From: Clostridia bacterium
GTDB taxonomy: Bacteria > Bacillota > Clostridia > Christensenellales > Pumilibacteraceae
Direction: 5' to 3'
Assembly: GCA_022793815.1 (NCBI GenBank)
Contig: JAAWDP010000001.1
Coordinates: 1 to 56,050 of the forward strand
Length of the DNA stretch: 56,050 bases
A model generated the notes under the pieces. It searched no databases. It was not told where the DNA came from and saw only the letters and a list, made by a program, of their open reading frames with translations. The position numbers and the translations under genes are program-made. Shown here piece by piece: positions 45,243-53,041 of this stretch; the stretch's first letter is position 1; each line of letters opens with the position of its first letter.

Positions 45243-46649
45243 TTTCGTTCGGTCGGCGCGCTCCCAACAATCCGCCGAGTAGGTATTTTTCAAATACGTT
45301 GCCGCAACCGCAGCGTCGGTCACGTCCCTGTCGTACTGAGGCCGCATATAGCCGCTTTTCCATTTTGTACTTTCGGCAAAGCGGACTTTTTCCAGCGACT
45401 CACAGCCGTAAAAAGCAAATTCGTTAATGCGTTCGAGCGAGGCGGGAAACACCGCTTCGCGCAAAAGGACGAAATTTTCGAACGCGCGCCGAGCAATGCC
45501 GACCGTTCCTTCTTTGAGCGACATTTGCGTAATCGACTTATCGCACCCTACCGCCCAGTTTCCTACGTAATTCACGCCGTTTTCTTTCTGTACGAATTTG
45601 CTGTCCGAATCGAATGCGTCGCAGGCAAATAACCCGACGTCGTCGGCAATGCAAAGAGTTTGGATAAAGTCGCAGCCCGTAAACGCACCGCTCGATATCT
45701 CGCCGCCCGTGACGGTAACTTTTTTAAGCGACTTGGGCACGAAAAACGCGCGCTGCTGCTGTTTGTTATGCATATTTTCCGTATATCGCACCGTCTGAAC
45801 TATTCGGCGGTATTTGTCGCCGTATTTGTCGGCGCTTTCCGAATATTCGGTCAAACGCTCTTCGCACGCAAACAGATTGCCGAAAAAAGCGTCGGCGGGA
45901 GTCGTATCCGTCCAACCGCCCAATCTGTCGCAGAGTCCGACAAAGGATAACGTGACGCTTTGCAGTTTGTCGAAACTTTTGAGCACGCCGATTTCGGCGT
46001 TATCCACGTTGTCGGTAAAGACTACGCTTTGCACTCTGCTGCCCAATGCGTCGAAATCGTCGCATGCCGTAGCCGTGTCTATCACGAGGTGTATTTTGCC
46101 GAATCCGCCGATACGTTTGTCCGTCGAAAATTTCCCCCGAAAATTTCGGGAAAACCTCAATTCGCTGCCGAGTGCCGTGTAAACATTGTCCACTACGTCT
46201 TCGTAATACAAATCTGTTGTGACGGGCTGAACCATGAGGACTTTGCGGTACGTGACCGCAAACCCGTCGCCTGCGTAGGCTTTCGAATTTTTGTTTCCGA
46301 GCGCGCCGCTCAACCCGAAACCGCAGACCGCCGCAAACGTCAGGCAGAACGCGACCGCCGCCGACGTTACCGTTATTTTGAAAGCGCCGATACTTCTGCT
46401 TTTGCCGACGAGCGTTCTCACTGCGCCAATCAAAAGTCCCGCGGTTATTAACAGAAAAGCGGCGTTAAGCAAATAGAGCGGCACCACGCTGCCGCATGCC
46501 GCCGCTATCGGAATAACCCAGAGATTGAAAAAAGGACGCACGCCGACGAAAGCCAGCACCGTACTCAGAAATATGCAAGCCGACACCGAAAACGCCGAAA
46601 ACATAAACGCAGGCGCAAATACGCCGCCGCTCGCTTTGCACTCAGCCAT
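45228..46649 (-). CDS. Membrane protein with BspA-type leucine-rich repeats, last gene of the ESCRT-like operon
   Basis: 473 residues. Four hydrophobic helices occupy the first 120 residues. The rest is soluble and contains degenerate BspA/LRR_5-type repeats in the C-terminal 200 residues (for example IARRAFENFVLLREAVFPAS and INEFAFYGCESLEKVRF). GGAGG lies five bases before the ATG and the gene starts 39 bases after the AAA gene, with no terminator between, so it belongs to the same transcript. It may be the membrane anchor or adaptor of the system; this is inference. The last codons lie inside the terminator stem. Confidence 0.75.
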   Translation of the reverse strand: MAECKASGGVFAPAFMFSAFSVSACIFLSTVLAFVGVRPFFNLWVIPIAAACGSVVPLYLLNAAFLLITAGLLIGAVRTLVGKSRSIGAFKITVTSAAVAFCLTFAAVCGFGLSGALGNKNSKAYAGDGFAVTYRKVLMVQPVTTDLYYEDVVDNVYTALGSELRFSRNFRGKFSTDKRIGGFGKIHLVIDTATACDDFDALGSRVQSVVFTDNVDNAEIGVLKSFDKLQSVTLSFVGLCDRLGGWTDTTPADAFFGNLFACEERLTEYSESADKYGDKYRRIVQTVRYTENMHNKQQQRAFFVPKSLKKVTVTGGEISSGAFTGCDFIQTLCIADDVGLFACDAFDSDSKFVQKENGVNYVGNWAVGCDKSITQMSLKEGTVGIARRAFENFVLLREAVFPASLERINEFAFYGCESLEKVRFAESTKWKSGYMRPQYDRDVTDAAVAATYLKNTYSADCWERADRTKKMRM

Positions 46650-46688
46650 AATAACCTCCGTTTTTATCCGAAGCCTATACGCCCTCGG

Positions 46689-48776
46689 TCATTCGCCTTT
46701 CCAGGATAAAAGCCGCTCTATATCCTCTCTCTGCACCGACGATTCGGTGCTTTCGACGGCGCGGACAATGTCATCGTCGCACAGTTTCTTTTCACCCGTT
46801 TCGACGGCGCGCAATGCCGAAAGCTCTTCGGCTTTATCCAAAAGCGCGGATATGTCCGAGCCGTTATATCCTTCCGTTTTTTCCACGGCAAGCGCAACGT
46901 CGATTTCCCCGACGCTGACTACGCCCTTTTCGCGCACTTTTTTCAAACGGCGTTCTATCATATAGCGGCGAGCGTTTTCATCTGGCAGACCGACATAAAT
47001 GCGCGTGCCGAACCTGCCCGGGCGCACGAACGCGCTGTCCACGTCCCACGGCTTGTTTGTCGCCGCAATCAAAAACAGAATATTGCCTTTGTCTTTTCCG
47101 TAAGATTCTATGCCCTGAAGCTGCGCAAGAAGTTCGCTACGCAATTGTTTGGCGTACTGGCTTTTGGTGTTTTTCGGCGATATGGAATCCATTTCGTCGA
47201 AGTATATCACGGCGCAATCGAACGAACGCGCCTGGGCAAACAATGCGCGCACGGCTTTTTCCGTATTGCCCACGCCCTGATTCAACAAGTCGGACGGCTT
47301 GACAGAGCAGAACTTTGCGCCTATCTCGTTAGCGACGGCTGCCGCAATCATGGTTTTGCCCGTACCGGGAGGTCCGTAAAGCAAGAGTCCGCCGCCGCTT
47401 TTTCTGACGTAGCCGTCGAATATTTCGGGATTTTTAAGCGGCAGCAGCACTTTCACGCGCACCGCTTCCTTGACGTCTTCCAGCCCCGCTATGTCGTCGA
47501 AGTCTATTTCCGGCAGACTGTCCCAGTCGAACTTGAATTCGGCTCCGTCCGCACCGCCGCCCTGTTCCAAAATCTTTTCTTCGGGCATAGTCCGGTTATC
47601 CTTTTGTTTGCTTTCGTCCGATTGTTTGCTTTCGTCCGAAATTTGCGGTTCGCAAGGTCGCTCCGACAAAGGTGTGCGCAAGCCGTTTGAAACTTCTTCG
47701 GGCAAATCATCTGCCGTCATATCGGTCATGTCGGCGTCGGTGGGGTCTTTCATTCGGACCACTCTGCCGGACTGGCGCGTGACGACGGATTCGAAAAGAT
47801 TGCGCACGTCCCTGCCGTTGCCGAAGTTCGCACTGCGCGTTTCGTAAAGATTCGAAAAATGGCGTTCGAGAATACGCGCGGCGTCGGGATGTATGCGGTA
47901 ACTGTCTTTATCGCACATCCTTTTGAAGATATTGAAAAGTTCGCTCCCCGTATAGTCGGGAAAATGAATGAAGTTTTTGAAACGCGAACGCAGTCCCGGA
48001 TTGGAAGAAATGAATTTTTCCATGGGCTTGTCGTAGCCTGCGACTATCACTACGAGATTGTCGCGCTTGTCCTCCATTTCTTTGAGAATGGCGTCTATCG
48101 CCTCGCGTCCGAAATCGTTTTCGCCGCCGCCGACAAGCGAATACGCCTCGTCGATGAACAGCACTCCGCCGTAGGCTTTTTTCAGCACGTCCTTGGTCTT
48201 GACGGCGGTTTGACCTATGTAGCCCGCGACAAGTCCGCTACGGTCGACTTCAACGAGGTGTCCCTCTTTAAGCACGCCGAGCGCGCAGTAGATTTGAGCC
48301 ATAAGCCTTGCAACCGTGGTTTTGCCCGTGCCGGGATTGCCTGTAAACACAAGGTGATACGACATGTCGGGCACGGGAAGTCCGCGCTCTTTGCGCATAC
48401 GAAAAACTTTTATCTGGTCTACCCAGTCGGAAACTTTGCGTTTGACGCTGCCCAGTCCTTCGAGCGCATTAAGACGCGCAAGCGCTTCTTCGAGCGATAT
48501 TTTATCGTTCTTGCTGACGCTGACTTGTCCGTCTTCTTCCTTTGACGCGACCGCCTTTTTCTCGGCGCCTATATTTTCCGCCTGCTCGACAAGGCTTTTT
48601 GCGCGGCGGTAGCGCGCCTTTTGTAATTCGCCCTTGGACTCTTTCGCCATTTTAAGCATTTGTTCCGCGGCAAGCATATAGTATTTTTTGGCAAGCGCTT
48701 TATCGCCCTTGTCAAGGCTCTGCTTTGCCTTTTTGAAATAGAGGTCGAACGTCTCGCTCAACATATTCATATCCAT
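46689..48776 (-). CDS. MIT-domain tandem AAA+ ATPase: CbbX-like and Vps4-like modules
   Basis: 695 residues. Residues 8-70 form an MIT-like three-helix domain (KKAKQSLDKGDKALAKKYY, LVEQAEN) comparable to that of Vps4. The first AAA module (95-345) is of the CbbX/SpoVK type: Walker A GNPGTGKTT 146-154, Walker B VLFIDEA 205-211, aromatic pore loop AGYIG. A charged linker with a DESKQ duplication follows. The second module (423-695) closely resembles Vps4: DIAGLEDVKEAV, GPPGTGKT 468-475, VIYFDEMD 523-530, AATNKPWDVDSA and RIYVGLPDENARR. The Vps4 pore-loop Trp position is Gly501, and no Vps4 beta-domain insert is visible. Predicted to disassemble the ESCRT-III-like proteins encoded just upstream. 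Confidence 0.88.
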   Translation of the reverse strand: MDMNMLSETFDLYFKKAKQSLDKGDKALAKKYYMLAAEQMLKMAKESKGELQKARYRRAKSLVEQAENIGAEKKAVASKEEDGQVSVSKNDKISLEEALARLNALEGLGSVKRKVSDWVDQIKVFRMRKERGLPVPDMSYHLVFTGNPGTGKTTVARLMAQIYCALGVLKEGHLVEVDRSGLVAGYIGQTAVKTKDVLKKAYGGVLFIDEAYSLVGGGENDFGREAIDAILKEMEDKRDNLVVIVAGYDKPMEKFISSNPGLRSRFKNFIHFPDYTGSELFNIFKRMCDKDSYRIHPDAARILERHFSNLYETRSANFGNGRDVRNLFESVVTRQSGRVVRMKDPTDADMTDMTADDLPEEVSNGLRTPLSERPCEPQISDESKQSDESKQKDNRTMPEEKILEQGGGADGAEFKFDWDSLPEIDFDDIAGLEDVKEAVRVKVLLPLKNPEIFDGYVRKSGGGLLLYGPPGTGKTMIAAAVANEIGAKFCSVKPSDLLNQGVGNTEKAVRALFAQARSFDCAVIYFDEMDSISPKNTKSQYAKQLRSELLAQLQGIESYGKDKGNILFLIAATNKPWDVDSAFVRPGRFGTRIYVGLPDENARRYMIERRLKKVREKGVVSVGEIDVALAVEKTEGYNGSDISALLDKAEELSALRAVETGEKKLCDDDIVRAVESTESSVQREDIERLLSWKGE

Positions 48777-48890
48777 ATATCAACGACCTCCGAAGTATTT
48801 ATCGGTTGAGGAAAACGAGTATACTTTCTCGTACATGACCTAAGAAAATGCGACGTTTGACAATGTATTTCGCGGGTGTTTGAGCCGTTA

Positions 48891-49463
48891 TCAGATGCCT
48901 GCGTCTATCTTCTTCTTCAATGCCGCCAGTTCCATATCTATCATGCTTTCGGTATCGGAATCGGTCGCGGCATTGGTGAAAAGCGATTCGATTTCTTTGT
49001 TGTCCGCCTCGCTGCCCGTAGAGGACAGCGTGGAAAAAGCGGATTCGGTATCATCCATAAAACTCTCGATTTGTTCGGTCTGCATTTCCACACCGAGCAT
49101 GGCTTCGTTGAACTGCTTCTGCACGTTGAGGAAATCTTTTTCCTTTGTGAGTTTTAGCATGTCTTTGCTGAGCGAACCCATGCCCTTCAAAAACTGAGTC
49201 GTCATCTGCGTCATGTCTTTCATTTGCGAGGTTATCTCGAAATTGAGTTTCATTTCGTAAACGCGCTTTTGCTGGATTATGGTCATTTTAAGTCCGCTGA
49301 GCGCGAGGTTGTACTGCGCGGTAAGACCTTTCTGCTTTGCCGTTTTACCCGCTTCTATATAGACCTGCTTCTGTTCTTCGAGTTTCTGAATCTGCTTGTT
49401 CATAGTGCTCACTGTCTTTTTTATGAGCATTCTTTTTTCCATTTCTTTTTTTGCGTTTGCCAT
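48891..49463 (-). CDS. ESCRT-III-like protein, CHMP1/Vps2-Vps24 group
   Basis: 190 residues, almost all helix. The layout follows eukaryotic CHMP1: a basic N-terminal hairpin (about 1-75, with a KQKGLTAQYNLALSG helix turn), then KDMTQMTTQFLKGMGSLSK, then QFNEAMLGVEMQTEQIESFM (shown in CHMP1 as a FEHQFETLDVQTQQMEDTM-type helix), and an acidic C-terminal half. The final helix, E172-S-M-I-D-M-E-L-A-A-L-K183, fits the spacing of a type 1 MIT-interacting motif (E/D-xx-L-xx-R-L-xx-L-K) with Glu replacing Arg. The start at 49463 follows AAGGAG; a longer ORF to 49517 overlaps the upstream gene. It lies next to the MIT-Vps4-like gene. Confidence 0.75.
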   Translation of the reverse strand: MANAKKEMEKRMLIKKTVSTMNKQIQKLEEQKQVYIEAGKTAKQKGLTAQYNLALSGLKMTIIQQKRVYEMKLNFEITSQMKDMTQMTTQFLKGMGSLSKDMLKLTKEKDFLNVQKQFNEAMLGVEMQTEQIESFMDDTESAFSTLSSTGSEADNKEIESLFTNAATDSDTESMIDMELAALKKKIDAGI

Positions 49464-49473
49464 GACTGTCTCC

Positions 49474-50061
49474 TTATTCGCTCTTTTCGGCGGTTTCCGA
49501 AGTTTCTTCCGCCGCACCTGTTTCCGCTTCTATCTGCTCGGCGTCCTCGAACATAGCGAGCAGAGAGTTGTCTGCGTCGCTCTCGCCGTATATGGACTCG
49601 TTTTTCTCGTAAGCCGCCTCTATGTCGCGGAAAGTTTCGTCCGCGCTTGTCAGAACCTCCTCGGCGGCTACGCGAGTGCCGAGAGCGCTGTTGAGGAATT
49701 TCGCAAGACCTTTTTGGTCCGCAAGCAGATTTCCGAGCGAAGCCTTGGTCGAGTTTTTGAAAAACTTATTGTCGTCGATTGCCGCTTTCAGCTTTTGCAA
49801 AAGCTGCACGTTGTACATCAGATACATTGCGCGGCGCACGCTCTGTTCGCGTTCGGATTTGAGCGCGTTTATTTTCTTTGCATAGAAAAGCTTTACGTCT
49901 TTGGACTTTTCGTTTTTGCCCTTTGTCATGAGGTCGTCTATCTGCTTCTGTTTGGCAAGCAATCCGTCCTCGATTTCCTGGGACTGCTGCTCCAACTCGC
50001 AGATTGCGCTCACCACTTCTTCGCGCGTGAGCTTGTCGTATTTGCTTTTGAAAGGCCACAT
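49474..50061 (-). CDS. ESCRT-III-like protein, Snf7/CHMP4-Vps20 group
   Basis: 195 residues. The short N-terminus MWPFKSKY recalls the amphipathic anchor of Snf7 (MWSSLFGW in yeast). A long helical hairpin follows (CELEQQSQEIEDGLLAKQ, LMTKGKNEKSKDVKLFYAKK, NALKSEREQSVRRAM), with the GK-rich turn where CHMP4 has KKHGTKNK, then helices to about 155 and an acidic tail containing ADNSLLAMFEDAEQIE, a motif shared with the neighbouring protein (ADNKEIESLFTNA). The start at 50061 is chosen because the longer ORF overlaps the upstream gene; its ribosome site (AGG) is weak. Confidence 0.7.
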   Translation of the reverse strand: MWPFKSKYDKLTREEVVSAICELEQQSQEIEDGLLAKQKQIDDLMTKGKNEKSKDVKLFYAKKINALKSEREQSVRRAMYLMYNVQLLQKLKAAIDDNKFFKNSTKASLGNLLADQKGLAKFLNSALGTRVAAEEVLTSADETFRDIEAAYEKNESIYGESDADNSLLAMFEDAEQIEAETGAAEETSETAEKSE

Positions 50062-50071
50062 AGCGGTATAC

Positions 50072-50398
50072 CTATAATTTCGCGTTGCGGTCGGCGACCG
50101 CAAGCTTTATCTGCTGCATAATGCGCTCGGTTTTTTTCGTATCTTCCCCGTCGCCTTTGACGAGAGCGATACGCATATCGCCGAGCAGGTTCTTTATTTT
50201 TTTATCGAAGTCCGATACTTTGCCGTCCTCGACGGGTACCAGGTATTTTATCTGCTCCCGCATATCCGTCAGCTGCTCCGTCATGGAGGTATTGCCTTCG
50301 GAAAGCACGATGAGTGCGTCTACCGCCGCGGCGTTTTGCTTTATGAGTTCTCTGTCCTCGCCCGCTTTAACGGACGCTTTTTTGCCGAACAATCCCAT
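50072..50398 (-). CDS. 108-aa helical protein of the ESCRT-like operon
   Basis: 108 residues, start MGLFGKKASVKAGEDRELIK, mainly helical, with no Cys. It does not show the full ESCRT-III hairpin, so it may be an accessory or membrane-targeting factor (the N-terminal MGLFGKK could insert in a membrane). AAGGAG lies ten bases before the ATG and the next gene starts ten bases after the stop. Function unknown; the position between the SPFH and ESCRT-III-like genes is the only clue. Confidence 0.7.
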   Translation of the reverse strand: MGLFGKKASVKAGEDRELIKQNAAAVDALIVLSEGNTSMTEQLTDMREQIKYLVPVEDGKVSDFDKKIKNLLGDMRIALVKGDGEDTKKTERIMQQIKLAVADRNAKL

Positions 50399-50428
50399 TT
50401 CAGATTATCTCCTTTTTCTCGATTTGCT

Positions 50429-51445
50429 TCAAAGCTTTTTGCCGCAGCCCACGCAGAACGCCGCGCCGGCTTCGTTTCTTCTTCCGCAGTCGCGGCACAC
50501 CGTGCCGTCCGCCGATATTTTTCCGCCGCAGTTAGGACAGAATGCCGCGCCCGAAGGACAGCTCTTGCCGCACTTGGGACAGAAACCGCCGCCGACGCCG
50601 CCCGACGCGGGCGCGTGACCTATGATTTTGAGAACGTCGTAATATGCCTGTTTGTCTTCGAGTTCCAGCTGACGGAGGTATTTTTCGCGTTCCCAGTTCT
50701 TGTCGTCGAGTCGCTCGACCTCGGCAAGATATTCTTTTATCTTACGCTGGCGGTGTTCTTCGGCGGCGAAAGCCTCGACCGCCTCGCTGTCCTGCTCGGT
50801 TATGCCGACGTATTCTATTATAAACTCGTTGAGAGAAATGCCCCAGGTCTTTGTGAACTTTTCGCTGAGTATTCTGCCTATTTCCAGCGCAATATCCTTT
50901 TTATGCGCGGCGAACAAATCGTATGTAAGTTTCTTTTCGCCGACCACTTTCAAAAAGCAGTCCGCAAACTCGTTGACGACTTCGGCGGAAAAACGCTTTT
51001 TGAAATCTTCGAGGTCAAACTCCGTTCTCACGCCGACGACCTTGCGGAAGAACTGTTCGGGATTGGAAATATGCACTCCGAACTGTCCTCTCGCTCCTAC
51101 GTTGACGACCTTGTTGCTTGCCGCGTCGCGGTACTGGAAGCGCTGCGGAGTTCCCCACAAAATGACGACGTCGGTATCTTTAGGCATATAGATTACATCG
51201 ACCGAAAATCCCTTTTTCCAGTCCTTGACTTCTTTGCGGTCGTCGAATACTTGATAGTGTCCGCTGTCGTAAATACGCGCGTCGCTGCCGCCTTTGATTA
51301 TATACGCAGTATGCGTGAACGGCACTTCGACCTGCGCTTTTTTGTCCGTGACGATATCGCCGACACGCACAAAAAGCACGCTGTTATCGTTTACGCTCGC
51401 ATTGCAGAGGTTTTGCTCGAATTTGATAATCTGCGGTTTTCCCAT
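50429..51445 (-). CDS. SPFH-domain protein with two zinc ribbons
   Basis: 338 residues. An SPFH (band-7-like) domain spans about 20-215, a short charged coiled coil about 215-268, and a Gly-rich joint leads to two zinc-ribbon units: Cys289/292 with Cys303/306, and Cys317/320 with Cys331/334. This resembles the YdjI/'virion core protein' SPFH family of Firmicutes. SPFH proteins assemble on membranes; the ribbons suggest protein or nucleic-acid contacts. The ATG at 51445 is six bases after AAGGAG; an ATG 21 bases upstream is rejected. First gene of the ESCRT-like operon. Confidence 0.88.
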   Translation of the reverse strand: MGKPQIIKFEQNLCNASVNDNSVLFVRVGDIVTDKKAQVEVPFTHTAYIIKGGSDARIYDSGHYQVFDDRKEVKDWKKGFSVDVIYMPKDTDVVILWGTPQRFQYRDAASNKVVNVGARGQFGVHISNPEQFFRKVVGVRTEFDLEDFKKRFSAEVVNEFADCFLKVVGEKKLTYDLFAAHKKDIALEIGRILSEKFTKTWGISLNEFIIEYVGITEQDSEAVEAFAAEEHRQRKIKEYLAEVERLDDKNWEREKYLRQLELEDKQAYYDVLKIIGHAPASGGVGGGFCPKCGKSCPSGAAFCPNCGGKISADGTVCRDCGRRNEAGAAFCVGCGKKL

Positions 51446-51457
51446 AATAATCTCCTT

Positions 51458-51501
51458 TATGTACACTTTTCCTTTTCGACATGATATTTTATATGTACAC
51501 T
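51458..51501 (-). promoter_or_regulatory. Two 10-bp direct repeats in the ESCRT-like operon leader
   Basis: TATGTACACT occurs at 51458-51467 and 51492-51501, start-to-start 34 bp, between the predicted transcription start and the first ribosome site. Candidate operator or RNA element. Confidence 0.45.
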
Positions 51502-51510
51502 ATCGGTACT

Positions 51511-51539
51511 ATTATAATGGATTTTGCCGTGATAGTCAA
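51511..51539 (-). promoter_or_regulatory. Promoter of the ESCRT-like operon
   Basis: TTGACT (51534-51539), 17 bases, TATAAT (51511-51516) on the minus strand, leaving a leader of about 58 nt before the SPFH gene. Confidence 0.8.
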
Positions 51540-51580
51540 GAGGCTAAACATTAAAATACGATTAAAATGTTTAAAAATGT

Positions 51581-51614
51581 AAAAAATGCGGCATGCCGCA
51601 AAAAGGCATACCGC
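51581..51614 (-). terminator. Terminator separating the 143-aa gene from the ESCRT-like operon
   Basis: On the minus strand GCGGTATGCC and GGCATGCCGC form a 10-bp stem (one G-T pair) around TTTTTGC, followed by six T. It isolates the operon's own promoter downstream. Confidence 0.85.
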
Positions 51615-51639
51615 GTCTATATAGCCGGAAAACTCCGCA

Positions 51640-52071
51640 TTAAAGAAAATGTTTCATTTCGTCGAGATTCTTCTGTTCGACGCATTTAAGACGGTACGCC
51701 AGATTCAGCGCATCGCCGTCGCAGAGCGAATAATCGTTTATCTGCCGCGTTATGTCTATTATGCCCATTGTGCTGCCCTGAATTATCATTTCGGCTATGT
51801 GCGATGCGGATTTGTCCATGAGCGTTTTGAAATTTATCATGGTCTTGCAGCAGAATCTTGTGACTGCGCCCGCCTCTTCGGCTTCTTCGCCGCAAGACGC
51901 AAGCTTGGATTTCGCCTGCATTTCCACGTTCCTGTACTCGCCTATCTGATTTATGACGCACTCTTTGAGCCGCTCGCAAGTTATATCGCCTTGCAGAGTT
52001 TCCAAATTGTCGCCGCCCATCTTCGCATTGCGCGAGATATAGTTCAAAAGCTCTTTATCTTTTTCTGTCAT
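51640..52071 (-). CDS. Helical-bundle protein, unknown function
   Basis: 143 residues, predicted four long helices with several Cys (CERLKEC, RFCCKT, YSLCDGD), resembling a ferritin-like or DUF2383-type bundle without clear iron ligands. GGGAG precedes the ATG. It follows the deacetylase gene by 30 bases and ends at the terminator above, so it probably shares the deacetylase transcript rather than the ESCRT-like one. Confidence 0.65.
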   Translation of the reverse strand: MTEKDKELLNYISRNAKMGGDNLETLQGDITCERLKECVINQIGEYRNVEMQAKSKLASCGEEAEEAGAVTRFCCKTMINFKTLMDKSASHIAEMIIQGSTMGIIDITRQINDYSLCDGDALNLAYRLKCVEQKNLDEMKHFL

Positions 52072-52101
52072 AATATTTTCTCCCTATACAAACTACATAT
52101 A

Positions 52102-52935
52102 TTATTGCACTCCGAGCAGTTTAAAATACGTCCGGGTGGAATATTTTGCCGCTCGGTTTATGCGTTTGAGTTTATAAAGTCTGTCCGTATCGCCCTTTTT
52201 AAGGCGGTTAACGCCCTCGGCACAGGTTAAAATCGCTTCGTACCCGAGAGAACGCAGTATGCGCTCGGTCGACGTCGAGGAGCTTCCGTAAGGGTATGCA
52301 AACACTTTCACATCGGTTCCGCATACTCTTTTTATCAGTCTTTTGCATTTATCCGCGTCCTCTTTCAAAGCGGTTTCGTACTGTTTTTCGGTTTCGCCTT
52401 TTTTGCGCATTACGCCGCGTCTGCCCGAAAGCGAGTGCATGGCGTAACTGTGGTTGCCTATCTCGACCGCTCCGCTTTTCGCAACCGCGGCAAGTTCTTT
52501 TTCATTGAGATAGGAATACGAGCAACTGCGTTTCGTCTTGCCTTTTTCCGCATCCACGTAACTGCCGACCACGTTTATCGTGGCTTTGAGTCCGTATTTT
52601 TCGAGAAGCGGCACGGCATAGTACAGGTTGTTATAGAACCCGTCGTCGAAGGAAATCACTATTGATTTTTTCGGGAGTTTCGTTTTGCCGTTCACGAAAT
52701 TCACGACGTCGCGCACAAACACCGCCGTATAACCGTGCGAAACAATGTACGCGAAATCCTTTTCGAGAAGGTCCGGCGGGATGATGTAATTGCTTTTGCC
52801 CGTCTTTGTGACCGAGTGATACATTACTATCGGTATCTGTATGCGTCCGTCGTTTTTTACCGCAGGCGCAAGCGTACACACGCACGTCAAAAGCAGCACA
52901 AAAACGGATATTGTTGCAGTAATACGCTTAACCAT
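52102..52935 (-). CDS. Secreted polysaccharide deacetylase (NodB/CE4 family)
   Basis: 277 residues: a signal peptide or anchor (1-27), then a NodB domain with VMYHSV at the start, the metal Asp motif SFDDG, the His pair in GNHSYAMH (metal ligands) and AYPYGSS. Expected to remove acetyl groups from cell-wall or other N-acetylglucosamine polymers outside the cell. No ribosome site is present before the ATG. Confidence 0.88.
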   Translation of the reverse strand: MVKRITATISVFVLLLTCVCTLAPAVKNDGRIQIPIVMYHSVTKTGKSNYIIPPDLLEKDFAYIVSHGYTAVFVRDVVNFVNGKTKLPKKSIVISFDDGFYNNLYYAVPLLEKYGLKATINVVGSYVDAEKGKTKRSCSYSYLNEKELAAVAKSGAVEIGNHSYAMHSLSGRRGVMRKKGETEKQYETALKEDADKCKRLIKRVCGTDVKVFAYPYGSSSTSTERILRSLGYEAILTCAEGVNRLKKGDTDRLYKLKRINRAAKYSTRTYFKLLGVQ

Positions 52936-52993
52936 GATTATATTTTGAGCGGCACGCTATACGTTTATACGGTTACAATGTATCGTAAAGCGC

Positions 52994-53023
52994 AAAAAAA
53001 TCCCCGCACGTTGCATGCGGGGA
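52994..53023 (-). terminator. Terminator of the phosphodiesterase gene
   Basis: TCCCCGCA (53001-53008), seven-base loop, TGCGGGGA (53016-53023), followed by seven T on the minus strand. Confidence 0.88.
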
Positions 53024-53041
53024 CTGCGGAAGAAGATTCCG

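Noticed and set aside
48891-50061. PspA/Vipp1-type bacterial ESCRT-III relatives as an alternative identity of the two coiled-coil proteins
   Set aside because: The length is shorter, the C-terminal MIM-like helix and acidic tail fit CHMP proteins, and the MIT-Vps4-like neighbour is not a feature of psp loci. Profile searches should still test this.
50429-51445. TelA/XpaC or tellurite-resistance type operon as an alternative for the SPFH locus
   Set aside because: No TelA, XpaC, TerD or VWA motif was found in the neighbouring proteins.
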